NCBI GenBank assembly: GCA_024640225.1
Contig: JAHEFK010000007.1
Location: forward strand, 1-64,000
Direction: 5' to 3'
Length of the DNA stretch: 64,000 bases
From: Bacteroidota bacterium
Lineage (GTDB): Bacteria > Bacteroidota > Bacteroidia > Chitinophagales > Chitinophagaceae
The first letter of the stretch is position 1. Each line of letters starts with the position of its first letter. The notes beneath the pieces are model-generated. The model was not told the origin of the DNA and ran no database searches. It saw only the letters and a program-made list of their open reading frames with translations. Positions 26,119-33,948 of this stretch are shown in pieces. A program made the translations under genes and the position numbers.

Positions 26119-26355
26119 TTAGATTTCTTGACCTTTCGCACGTAATTCTTTAACTACATTGTATAATCCGTTTTTGTTTATTGTACGAATTGCATCTGCA
26201 GAAAGTTTTAACGTTACCCAACGATCTTCTTCTACTAAGAAGAAACGTTTAGTTTGCAAATTTGGTAAAAAACGACGTTTCGTTTTTCTGTTAGAAAATG
26301 ATACTTTATTTCCGATGATAGGTTTTTTTCCAGTAACCTGACAAACACGTGCCAT
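26119..26355 (-). CDS. rpmB: Ribosomal protein bL28
   Basis: A 78-aa large-subunit protein: MARVCQVTGKKPIIGNKVSF, then SNRKTKRRFLPNLQTKRF and the C-terminal LKLSADAIRTINKNGLYNVV match bL28. It is the first gene of the operon with rpmG and DUF4295. A promoter of the same class as for tRNA-Glu and rpmE2 lies at 26377-26408, giving a leader of about 15 nt. Confidence 0.96.
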   Translation of the reverse strand: MARVCQVTGKKPIIGNKVSFSNRKTKRRFLPNLQTKRFFLVEEDRWVTLKLSADAIRTINKNGLYNVVKELRAKGQEI

Positions 26356-26376
26356 GTATATTAATTTTTAGGACTG

Positions 26377-26408
26377 CAAAGGTGCAACTTTTTTTTATTA
26401 TAATCAAA
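26377..26408 (-). promoter_or_regulatory. Promoter of the rpmB operon (TTTG-N20-CACCTTTG)
   Basis: On the minus strand TTTG (26405-26408), a 20-bp spacer and CACCTTTG (26377-26384). It differs from the consensus only in the first base of the -7 box. Confidence 0.65.
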
Positions 26409-26431
26409 TAATTTTTTTCTTTTTTTTTGAT

Positions 26432-27166
26432 TTAGGCTAAATTAGGCAGTTTTAGAGCATCTAAATCTTCTAAACCAAGCGTGTTTTCACAATGAAAACC
26501 TTCGCCATGGCTAACACCAATACGTTTTCCCAACATGCGACTTCTGCTTTTTAATTGTTCCCAAAATTCCGGGTTTGATATATACGTAAGTTCATTTTGG
26601 GCATTTTTACTGTAAAATTGAGAAGTGTAGGCTTCAATAGCGGCTAATTTTTGATCTACCTCTTGACTAATATCTACAATAAAGTCGGGCTCTGAAAAAC
26701 GATCTTGTAGCATGTGAAAAATTCGCTTTGGTCGCCATGCTATTTGTTCCTCACCTTGATCATTGTAAGTTTTAATTTTGGATAATCCGGCTAAAAAACA
26801 AGCATCTTTGATGAGCAATGCCCCGCGTCCATGATCAGGATGCCTGTCGTCTAAAGCATTAGCAATGACTATGTTAGGCTGGTATTTTCGAATATATTGT
26901 ATGATTTTTAATTTATTTTCTTCATTGTTTTCAAAGAATCCATCTCTGAGTTGCGCGTTTTCTCTAACATGCACGCCCATTATTTTTGTGGCAGCACTCG
27001 CTTCTTGATATCGACTCTCTATTGTTCCATTGGTACCTAATTCACCTTGTGTAAGGTCTAAAATACCTACTTTTTGTCCTTTTTTTAGGTGTTTTATAAG
27101 GGTGCCAGCGCAACCCAATTCAACATCATCCGGATGTGCCGCTATCGCTAAAATATCTAACTTCAT
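26432..27166 (-). CDS. bshB1: Bacillithiol biosynthesis deacetylase BshB1
   Basis: Removes the acetyl group from N-acetylglucosaminyl-malate in bacillithiol synthesis. The 244-aa LmbE/PIG-L-like protein has the zinc motif AHPDDVELGCAG (His, Asp, Asp ligands) near the N-terminus, LTQGELGTNGT, the ANALDDRHPDHGRGA motif with the third ligand region, and a C-terminal LGKRIGVSHGEGFHCEN typical of BshB1. An in-frame ATG at 27187 lies within a TATTTTTG promoter element, so the ATG at 27166, which gives MKLDILAIAAHPDD, is the likely start. The other bsh genes are not in this window. Confidence 0.92.
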   Translation of the reverse strand: MKLDILAIAAHPDDVELGCAGTLIKHLKKGQKVGILDLTQGELGTNGTIESRYQEASAATKIMGVHVRENAQLRDGFFENNEENKLKIIQYIRKYQPNIVIANALDDRHPDHGRGALLIKDACFLAGLSKIKTYNDQGEEQIAWRPKRIFHMLQDRFSEPDFIVDISQEVDQKLAAIEAYTSQFYSKNAQNELTYISNPEFWEQLKSRSRMLGKRIGVSHGEGFHCENTLGLEDLDALKLPNLA

Positions 27167-27184
27167 ATATAATGATTCTGATTG

Positions 27185-27192
27185 CAAAAATA
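27185..27192 (-). promoter_or_regulatory. Bacteroidota -7 element of bshB1 (TATTTTTG)
   Basis: A consensus match on the minus strand, ending 18 nt before the bshB1 ATG at 27166. It overlaps the upstream alternative ATG. Confidence 0.45.
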
Positions 27193-27218
27193 AGCCCTTA
27201 ATTTAACAAAAGCGACAT

Positions 27219-27857
27219 TTATTTGTGGGCTCTATACTGGCGATAATAACCTTTTTGATTAATTTCTTGCACTACTTTTTCAATTTCCTTGTCTTCATTG
27301 ATGGGGTCGTATCGCTTTCGTAAATTATTATTAAATACAAAGGCGACAGATTGCCATACAATTGCCGAAAAACCACCTTTTAACTCTCGAATAATGCCAT
27401 AGCAGTCTTTCCCGGTTTCTCGATTGATTAATTTCACTAAAATTGCTCCTTGTGACATCGTTAAATTTTCAAGTTGCCCTTTAAATTTGCTTTTCAACTC
27501 AGCTTCTACTTTTTTTAAATAGCTTTTTTCGGCTTTCCTATTCGCAAGTTTATCAAGCTCCTCATCTATGTTTTTTATAACACTAGCTGCAATTAATGCA
27601 TAAGGGTAAGCTTTGTATACATTATATCGAAGCAATGCGAGTTCACGGTCTTTTTGAAGGTTTGCTTCTCGTTGTTGTTTTATAAATGCAGGAGCATCTA
27701 TTCGAATGACAACATCGGCTAAATAAAAAGAGGGTAGGGTGTCTCCATTGGGCATAGGATAGGTGCCACAACGGATAGTGTCATTTACACCTTTATCGGC
27801 CCATGCATAAGTAAGGGAATAAAGAAACAAAAAGACTATCGCGAATACTTTTTTCAT
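27219..27857 (-). CDS. Secreted DUF4294 family protein
   Basis: A 212-aa exported protein of the DUF4294 family of Bacteroidota; function unknown. The signal peptide (KKVFAIVFLFLYSLTYAWA) is followed by a short strand region (GDTLPSFYLADVVIRI), then a long helical part (REANLQKDRELALLRYNVYKAYPYA) and a Lys/Glu-rich coiled coil, ending with LINRETGKDCYGIIRELKGG and YDPINEDKEIEKVVQEI. No catalytic motif is visible. The first ATG of the frame (27875) lies in a TATATTTG element (27873-27880), so ATG 27857 is preferred. It stands upstream of bshB1 with 52 bp between, which contains the bshB1 promoter element. Confidence 0.8.
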   Translation of the reverse strand: MKKVFAIVFLFLYSLTYAWADKGVNDTIRCGTYPMPNGDTLPSFYLADVVIRIDAPAFIKQQREANLQKDRELALLRYNVYKAYPYALIAASVIKNIDEELDKLANRKAEKSYLKKVEAELKSKFKGQLENLTMSQGAILVKLINRETGKDCYGIIRELKGGFSAIVWQSVAFVFNNNLRKRYDPINEDKEIEKVVQEINQKGYYRQYRAHK

Positions 27858-27872
27858 TTGACTAATCGTATT

Positions 27873-27880
27873 CAAATATA
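27873..27880 (-). promoter_or_regulatory. Bacteroidota -7 element TATATTTG
   Basis: A consensus match on the minus strand, 15 nt before the ATG at 27857 of the DUF4294 gene. Confidence 0.45.
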
Positions 27881-27951
27881 CTTTAATTGAACGTTAATTA
27901 TTTGTCAATACCTATAATAATTTATACTTTTTTAGCACCTTTACAAGGTCC

Positions 27952-28218
27952 ATGAAACGATTTTCTCACTTTTTTTTAGTTAGCTTGTGTTTGCTTAGTT
28001 GCCTATCTTGTAGGCAACAAATTGTGGCGCCTGAAACGCATAAAAATAATGAAATGCAACTCATTATTGATAGTCTCTCTGCTCCCGCTATCAATTATAT
28101 TAAAAAACAAGCGAAGGAGGATCTGGAAAAAAGGCTTATCATGGAAGTACCTTTTAAAATTGATTCAGTAATTAAAATCAAACAAAGTTTATTGTATGTC
28201 GATACCGCTCAAAAATAA
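27952..28218 (+). CDS. Small lipoprotein of unknown function
   Basis: An 88-aa protein with a lipoprotein-type signal; the best lipobox is LLS-Cys17 (SCLSC, with a second Cys at 20). The mature part is short and helical (EMQLIIDSLSAPAINYIKKQ, then KEDLEKRLIMEVPFKIDSVI). It resembles nothing I can name. It overlaps the start of the DCC-family gene by 23 nt in another frame, so the two are translationally close and probably co-expressed. Confidence 0.7.
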   Translation: MKRFSHFFLVSLCLLSCLSCRQQIVAPETHKNNEMQLIIDSLSAPAINYIKKQAKEDLEKRLIMEVPFKIDSVIKIKQSLLYVDTAQK

Positions 28219-28576
28219 GTTTCCCAAAGGTATTTTATACTACGATGCTCAATGTTTGATGTGTAGTAAAGCAATTCAATTGCTTCGTAAAAAAGATATA
28301 CATAATCGTTTAATTATATTGCCAATAACGCACTATATTTCAAAGGACGCCAGGCCTTTAGATAGTGTGGTTTTTATAAATAAACATAAACAAACTTATT
28401 TTTATTCTACTGCAGTTATACAATGCCTATATGCTATTGGAGGGCTTTATGCGTTTGCACTTATTGGTTATTGCATTCCAAAATTTTTAAGAGATGCCCT
28501 GTATAAGGTTGTAGCTCGTAATAGAAATCGTTTTTTTAAATATTCAACTTGTTCCTTACCTTTAAACAATAAATAG
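28196..28576 (+). CDS. DCC-family thiol-disulfide oxidoreductase-like protein (DUF393)
   Basis: A 126-aa protein of the DCC / DUF393 family. The N-terminal signature is ILYYDAQCLMCSKAIQLLRK (usually YDGxCxxC; here DAQCLMC retains both Cys), followed by KKDIHNRLIILPI, SVVFINKHKQTYFYSTAVI and the CIPKFLRDALYKVVARNRNRFF ending characteristic of the family. The family is predicted to have a thioredoxin-like fold; its substrates are unknown. It has no signal peptide. The ATG at 28196 lies within the upstream lipoprotein gene (23-nt overlap), and the next gene starts 12 bp after its stop. Confidence 0.85.
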   Translation: MSIPLKNKFPKGILYYDAQCLMCSKAIQLLRKKDIHNRLIILPITHYISKDARPLDSVVFINKHKQTYFYSTAVIQCLYAIGGLYAFALIGYCIPKFLRDALYKVVARNRNRFFKYSTCSLPLNNK

Positions 28577-28588
28577 GCCACTATTCAA

Positions 28589-30058
28589 ATGAAGCAGAAA
28601 ATAAATAAATTAGTGTTGTTAATTGTCATGTTGTTTGTAATTAGCAACTTGAGTTCGGCACAATTAGTTTGTTTTTCGGATGCGGAGAAATTTGATAAAA
28701 CATTTAATGCTTATTTATTAATTGGAAAAATAAATAAACAAACCTATACCGTTACTAGTTATAATAAGGAATATATGCTTCATATTTACAATGATAAATT
28801 GGAGCTGCAGAAGCATATTTTACTCGATTTTTTACCCAATAAATGTGAAAACGTAGAGGCCTTTTTATACCAAAACAGTAGTATAGTATTCTTGTATAAA
28901 TACATAGATAAAGGTATAGGCTATGCAGAATTTGCGAGCCTTAATTTAGATGGATTGCTAAAAAGGCAGAGTATAGTTTTTGAAAAGAAAACAAGCTTGT
29001 TTAAAGGCGATATAACTGAATTTAATTGGGCAATATCAGAAGATAAAAAACAATTTGTTTTGTATAATGCTCAACAGCGTCAAAATTCCTTTCAAATACA
29101 GTATTGTTATAATGTAGCCGATTCCCTTTCCGCAATTCATACCGTATCCGTACCTACCAATGAAATAGCATTACTTAGCAAATTTGTGCTTAATAAAGAC
29201 GGTGTATTGGCAACGTTTATTCAAGATGTATCAGCTTCATTGAATAAACCTTTTTCTCATGCGCTTGCTACCATACATCTAGTTGATGAATCCGTTGGTT
29301 TTAGCAGTATTCCTTTGCCTTCAAATGCTTATGCGGTAGAACATCTTGTAACACCTCATCCCGTTAATAACCAATTTTTCTTATCCGTCATTGTAAAGGC
29401 AAAAACTAGACAGGCTGTTAAGAACTTACAAATTTACCAAATTGTTGAAAAAGGTGCTAAGGCAAGAATGTTAGCTTCCTATGCCTTTAATGCCAATGAA
29501 TTATTCGCACAAGCATCGATGTCTTCCAATTTCGACTGGCAGCAATTTCATTTGAATAAAGTGATTTGTAAAAAAGATGGAAGTTTATTTTTAGAACTAG
29601 AAAATTATTTTGAAACGAGTAGAGTAGTAAATATGGGTGGTTTTTCTGTAATGGCTTTTGGAAGTGCACCAATGTCTAACACTAAAACTATTAGAGAGTA
29701 TCATTATGGACCAGCAGCTATACTTAATTTCGATAAGGACGGTATTATTAAGTGGTGTTCTGTAGTAGATAAAGAACAATTTTCTCAAGATGATGAAGGT
29801 TATTTTTCATCCTATGCTACCGTTCTTTCTGGTGGTAATTTGCTTTATTTTTATTCAACCATTGGTGCAGATAAAATCAGAGGTCAATTTGTGTCGGTGG
29901 ATGCTATAACTGGAAAATTAGACTTAGAACCTTTACGCGCTTATAAAAACGAAACAAGTGAATGGATTCCTAGAAATTCATTACAAATAAGTGCCAATGA
30001 ATTACTAATTCCATGCATTAAAAAGAAACAATTGTATTTAACCAAGCTCATTTTTTAA
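28589..30058 (+). CDS. Secreted protein of unknown function
   Basis: A 489-aa exported protein. A signal peptide (KLVLLIVMLFVISNLSSAQ) is followed by a long, strand-rich sequence with repeated patterns such as YMLHIYNDKLELQKHILLDF, KTIREYHYGPAAILNFDKDG and LLYFYSTIGADKIRGQFVSV that suggest a beta-propeller or other repeated-sheet fold. No T9SS domain, lipobox or catalytic motif is present, so it is probably periplasmic. I cannot assign a family. It lies in a plus-strand run after the DCC gene (12 bp) and 10 bp before the DUF6427 membrane gene. Confidence 0.75.
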   Translation: MKQKINKLVLLIVMLFVISNLSSAQLVCFSDAEKFDKTFNAYLLIGKINKQTYTVTSYNKEYMLHIYNDKLELQKHILLDFLPNKCENVEAFLYQNSSIVFLYKYIDKGIGYAEFASLNLDGLLKRQSIVFEKKTSLFKGDITEFNWAISEDKKQFVLYNAQQRQNSFQIQYCYNVADSLSAIHTVSVPTNEIALLSKFVLNKDGVLATFIQDVSASLNKPFSHALATIHLVDESVGFSSIPLPSNAYAVEHLVTPHPVNNQFFLSVIVKAKTRQAVKNLQIYQIVEKGAKARMLASYAFNANELFAQASMSSNFDWQQFHLNKVICKKDGSLFLELENYFETSRVVNMGGFSVMAFGSAPMSNTKTIREYHYGPAAILNFDKDGIIKWCSVVDKEQFSQDDEGYFSSYATVLSGGNLLYFYSTIGADKIRGQFVSVDAITGKLDLEPLRAYKNETSEWIPRNSLQISANELLIPCIKKKQLYLTKLIF

Positions 30059-30068
30059 TTTCCCTATA

Positions 30069-31052
30069 GTGTTTAGTCTTTTTAGAAACAATAACCCTTT
30101 TGCTGTTTTATTATTATTGGTATTTGCCTTCTTACTTTTTGCATTGCCTACTTATGTTATTAAGCTTGAACCGATAATTGTACATAATTCCGTACTATTT
30201 AATTATATACTTGACTTTGCCAACTGGTTTTTAGGTTCTAATAGAAGTGTATATATTTTTTTATCTTTTTGCTTAACTATTTTTCAAGCCTTATATCTTA
30301 ATTATTTAGCTGTTAAGAATAAATTATTTAATCAAACAGGTTATTTGCCAGCATTATTATTTGTTTTTTTAGCTACACTATTTAGCTCCTTTAGGGAATT
30401 TACAGCTACGCAGTTAGCCTTATGTTTTTTATTGCCGGCGATGAATTTGATCTTTAGCATCGGCTCTAGTCAATCACCAAGGAAGCATTTATTTAATATT
30501 GGTTTTTTATTTTCTTTGATAGCGTTGCTTATACAGCCGGCCTATCTGTTCTTTGTTTTAATGTACCTGTGTATTGCCTTCCTTCGACCTGTTTATTTAG
30601 TAGAATGGGTAGTGCTTTTACTTGGATTCCTTACCCCTATTTATTTTTTTATTACTATTTTATACTTGTTTGATTTTACTCATTGGTTAGCATTAATCGG
30701 TAACATTCATCTTGTACATCTTAAAGATCTTCATATACAAGTTGCAAGCCTAATCTACCTTGGATTTTTTATTCTATTACTGCTAACAGGTATTTACTTG
30801 CTGCAAGCTCAATTAACCCTATTAACTATTTATGTAAGACGCTGCTGGGCTATTGTTTTCGGTATGCTAGTTTTTAGTGCTGTTGTTGCTTTGTTTATGC
30901 AACAGGAGCAATCGGGTAATTGGTTATTAGTTGTGCCCGCTTCAGCTTTATTGATTTCTAATATTTTTACTTCTGATAAACGAAAGCAATTTGTTACATT
31001 TGCTTTTTATTTAGTGTTTGCAACACTTATAATATTTAGATTTTTTTTATAA
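30069..31052 (+). CDS. Polytopic membrane protein, DUF6427-like
   Basis: A 327-aa inner-membrane protein with about ten hydrophobic segments, beginning with the motif LFRNNNPFAVLLLLVFAFLL seen in DUF6427 proteins of Bacteroidota. Function unknown; no transporter signature is visible. It starts with GTG at 30069, 10 bp after the preceding stop; a GTG start is supported because the conserved N-terminus begins there. The next gene, purQ, follows after 22 bp. The coding sequence is very AT-rich, as expected for membrane segments in this genome. Confidence 0.75.
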   Translation: MFSLFRNNNPFAVLLLLVFAFLLFALPTYVIKLEPIIVHNSVLFNYILDFANWFLGSNRSVYIFLSFCLTIFQALYLNYLAVKNKLFNQTGYLPALLFVFLATLFSSFREFTATQLALCFLLPAMNLIFSIGSSQSPRKHLFNIGFLFSLIALLIQPAYLFFVLMYLCIAFLRPVYLVEWVVLLLGFLTPIYFFITILYLFDFTHWLALIGNIHLVHLKDLHIQVASLIYLGFFILLLLTGIYLLQAQLTLLTIYVRRCWAIVFGMLVFSAVVALFMQQEQSGNWLLVVPASALLISNIFTSDKRKQFVTFAFYLVFATLIIFRFFL

Positions 31053-31074
31053 ATAATTATTGAATTATACGAAT

Positions 31075-31761
31075 ATGAAATTTGGAGTTATTGTTTTTCC
31101 AGGGTCAAATTGCGACAGAGATATGCTGCATGCATTACAAGACGATTTACAACAAGAGGTTATTATGTTGTGGCACAAAGATTCAGATCTTAGTATGTTT
31201 ACCACTGATGATTGCATTATCTTACCCGGAGGTTTTTCTTATGGAGATTATTTGAGATGTGGTGCTTTGGCTAGATTCAGTCCCATGATGGAACAAGTAA
31301 TAGCCTTTGCTAATAGAGGAGGCAAAGTTTTTGGTGTGTGTAATGGCTTTCAAATTTTATGTGAATCAGGTCTATTACCGGGTGTCTTATTACAAAACGA
31401 TCATCAAAAATTTGTATGTAAAAATGTTTACATCAAAAATGAAGGTGGCGACAATAGAATTGCTCAAAAAATAGCACAAAAAACCTTAAAGATTCCGGTA
31501 GCTCATGGGGAAGGACGCTATTTTGCAGATGATGCTACTATTGCTTCTTTAGAAGCAAACCATCAAGTTATCTTTAGATATTGCGATGAGCAAGGTAATG
31601 TTACCAAAGAAAGCAATCCTAATGGAGCCATAAACAATATTGCAGGTATTTGTAATAGTACCAAAAATGTATTTGGTATGATGCCACATCCTGAACGAGC
31701 GTGCAGTGATGCGCTTCATAACATAGATGGAAGAGCTATTTTGCAAGCATTGTCTAATTAA
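31075..31761 (+). CDS. purQ: Phosphoribosylformylglycinamidine synthase, glutaminase subunit
   Basis: The 228-aa class I glutamine amidotransferase subunit that feeds ammonia to PurL in step 4 of purine synthesis. KFGVIVFPGSNCDRDM, LPGGFSYGDYLRCGALA, the nucleophile Cys in FGVCNGFQIL, and the His-Glu pair in GMMPHPERA are all present. A stand-alone PurQ implies the small-PurL plus PurS type of complex rather than the single long PurL. The frame can begin at a non-ATG codon at 31060, but ATG 31075 gives the conserved start. dsbD follows after 5 bp. Confidence 0.95.
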   Translation: MKFGVIVFPGSNCDRDMLHALQDDLQQEVIMLWHKDSDLSMFTTDDCIILPGGFSYGDYLRCGALARFSPMMEQVIAFANRGGKVFGVCNGFQILCESGLLPGVLLQNDHQKFVCKNVYIKNEGGDNRIAQKIAQKTLKIPVAHGEGRYFADDATIASLEANHQVIFRYCDEQGNVTKESNPNGAINNIAGICNSTKNVFGMMPHPERACSDALHNIDGRAILQALSN

Positions 31762-31766
31762 TATTT

Positions 31767-33878
31767 ATGAAATTTATCAAGTCAATTATTTTTTTTCTTG
31801 CTATTGTTTTTGCTGCAAATGGAATATTTGCTCAAAATATGATTGCAGATCCCAGTACATGGACATTTGAAACTAAACATGTCAAAGACAACCATTACCA
31901 ATTAGTTTTTCATTTACAACTAAAGGAAGGTTGGCACATTTGGTCATTACACCCAGGCGGTGATGGTTTTCAAATTGTGCCTTCGTTTAAAATTAAAAAG
32001 AATGAAGCGGTTGTAAAGTTGAGTGCTTTTAAAGAAAAGGGTAATGCTATTACCGAATTAATGGATGGTGTGGATGGTAAAGTGACCTATTTTAAAAACA
32101 AAGTGGATTATATTGCTGAATTAGATGTTAATACTAATACGATTTTGACAGGTTCCTATACCTATCAAGTTTGTGATGATAAAATGTGTTTGCCACCTGC
32201 TACCAAAAAATGCACCTTTGAAATTAAAGATGCTCAAACTTTAGAGTCAACAAATGCAGCAAAAGATACTAATTCCATAGCAAATACTGAAGCTGCTGGA
32301 GCTACTGGAGCTACTGGAGCTACAACAAATGATGCTTCTGAAACAAATCAAACAGTTTTGACTACAAAAGAGGATGCTACCTCTAGTCCTTCTGATCAAA
32401 GAAGCAATCTTATGTTGATCATTGAAGGTATTTTAGGTGGACTATTATCAATTATCACTCCATGTGTTTTTGCTATGTTGCCCATGACGGTCAGCTTTTT
32501 CTTGAAGCGTTCTAAGGATAAAAAAACAGGTATCAAAGTCGCCCTACAATATTCATTTTCAATTGTTTTAATTTTTACCCTCTTAGGGTTTTTATTAACC
32601 TTGGTTAACAATAAGAATATTCTGTACGAATTTTCATCGGATTGGAGAACTAACCTTGTTTTCTTTGGTTTGTTTTTAATCTTTGCCTTTTCTTTCTTAG
32701 GAGCTTTCGAATTGAGTTTGCCATCTAAATGGAGCACCTTAACAGACAGCAAAGCTAACATGAATAGCTTTAGCGGTATTTTCTTTATGGCGCTTACCTT
32801 GGCAATTGTTTCTTTCTCTTGCACAGCTCCATTTTTAGGTGGATTGATTTCAGAGATTTCTAAAGGTGCACATATTGGTCCATTATTTGGATTTATGGGA
32901 TATGGAATAGGCCTAGCACTTCCATTTACTTTATTTGCAATTTTCCCTCAGTTGTTGAGTGCATTAAATAAACAAGGTGGTTGGCTTAATGCGGTTAAAG
33001 TTACCTTTGGTTTTATTGAATTAGCCCTAGCTTTCAAATTTTTATCTAATGCTGATTTGCAAAAGGGTTGGAGATTGTTAGATAGAGAAATTTTCATTGC
33101 CATTTGGGTAGTTATTGCTATTGTACTAGCACTTTATCTTTTGGGTAAAATTCGTTTTTCGCACGATAGCGATTTGCCTAAAAACACTTGGGATCTACCT
33201 TATTTAACGGTTACCAGAACCATGTTTGCAATTGCTTCCTTAGTATTTGCAATTTATTTATTACCCGGCATGTGGGGTGCTCCATTAAATGGTATGGGCG
33301 CTTTTGTGCCACCTATGGGCACGCAGGATTTTGTGTTAAACTCCGGCGCTCCAAGCACACAAGAGTCCGTTAAAGAGGTGCATACCTATGCAGATAAAAT
33401 GAAACTATACGAGCCAGAAGCGGTACGTAAATTTGGTTTAGATACTTATTTCGATTACCAAGAAGCCTTAGCGGCATCTAAAAAGTTTAATAAACCTTTG
33501 ATGCTCGACTTTACCGGTATTACTTGTGTGAATTGTCGTAAGATGGAAACCCAAGTATGGAGTAATGAAGCCGTTTTAAAAATGCTAAAAGAAGATTTTA
33601 TTATTGTCTCGCTCTACTGCGATGCTACGCAAGTTGAAATTCCAAAAGAAGCACAATTTGAATCTAAGTTTTTAGGTACTACTGTAGAAACGCTTGGTCA
33701 ATATAATTCCGATTTACAGGCAAGCAAATACAATTCTAATACACAGCCTATTTACTTTTTTGTTGATGGCGACGAACATTTATTAGCAAAAGAGGGCTAT
33801 AGTTATAATCCTGATGTTGTCATGTTTATAAAGCATTTGAACGCCGTAAAAGCTACTTATAAAAACCTACATCCATAA
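31767..33878 (+). CDS. dsbD: Thiol:disulfide interchange protein DsbD
   Basis: A 703-aa protein carrying reducing power from the cytoplasm to the periplasm. All three redox modules are seen: an N-terminal immunoglobulin-like domain with Cys136/Cys141 in VCDDKMCLPP, after a signal peptide (FFLAIVFAANGIFAQ); a membrane domain with Cys233 in ITPCVFAMLPMTVSFF and Cys352 in FSCTAPFLGG; and a C-terminal thioredoxin domain with Cys587/Cys590 in GITCVNCRKM. The linker before the membrane domain has a short Gly-Ala-Thr repeat. It could feed the TlpA-like thioredoxin of this window. It is the last gene of the plus-strand run and has a terminator. Confidence 0.94.
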   Translation: MKFIKSIIFFLAIVFAANGIFAQNMIADPSTWTFETKHVKDNHYQLVFHLQLKEGWHIWSLHPGGDGFQIVPSFKIKKNEAVVKLSAFKEKGNAITELMDGVDGKVTYFKNKVDYIAELDVNTNTILTGSYTYQVCDDKMCLPPATKKCTFEIKDAQTLESTNAAKDTNSIANTEAAGATGATGATTNDASETNQTVLTTKEDATSSPSDQRSNLMLIIEGILGGLLSIITPCVFAMLPMTVSFFLKRSKDKKTGIKVALQYSFSIVLIFTLLGFLLTLVNNKNILYEFSSDWRTNLVFFGLFLIFAFSFLGAFELSLPSKWSTLTDSKANMNSFSGIFFMALTLAIVSFSCTAPFLGGLISEISKGAHIGPLFGFMGYGIGLALPFTLFAIFPQLLSALNKQGGWLNAVKVTFGFIELALAFKFLSNADLQKGWRLLDREIFIAIWVVIAIVLALYLLGKIRFSHDSDLPKNTWDLPYLTVTRTMFAIASLVFAIYLLPGMWGAPLNGMGAFVPPMGTQDFVLNSGAPSTQESVKEVHTYADKMKLYEPEAVRKFGLDTYFDYQEALAASKKFNKPLMLDFTGITCVNCRKMETQVWSNEAVLKMLKEDFIIVSLYCDATQVEIPKEAQFESKFLGTTVETLGQYNSDLQASKYNSNTQPIYFFVDGDEHLLAKEGYSYNPDVVMFIKHLNAVKATYKNLHP
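32295..32325 (+). repeat. Three 9-bp tandem repeats in the dsbD linker
   Basis: Three copies of the unit GGAGCTACT (the last ending in A) start at 32298 and encode Gly-Ala-Thr repeats in the linker between the N-terminal domain and the membrane domain. Changes in copy number would stay in frame. Confidence 0.75.
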
Positions 33879-33880
33879 TA

Positions 33881-33908
33881 AGTAAAAGCTCCGAAAGGAG
33901 CTTTTACT
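33881..33908 (+). terminator. Intrinsic terminator after dsbD
   Basis: A perfect 12-bp stem (33881-33892 with 33897-33908) closed by a stable GAAA tetraloop, right after the dsbD stop codon. The T run on the 3' side is short and lies within the stem. Confidence 0.75.
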
Positions 33909-33948
33909 ATTTCATTATTTTTTTCTAGGATAAAAACCTAGCATTATT

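Noticed and set aside
32396-32824. Antisense ORF of 142 codons inside dsbD
   Set aside because: A shadow of hydrophobic dsbD codons read in reverse; Lys-rich with no domain pattern.
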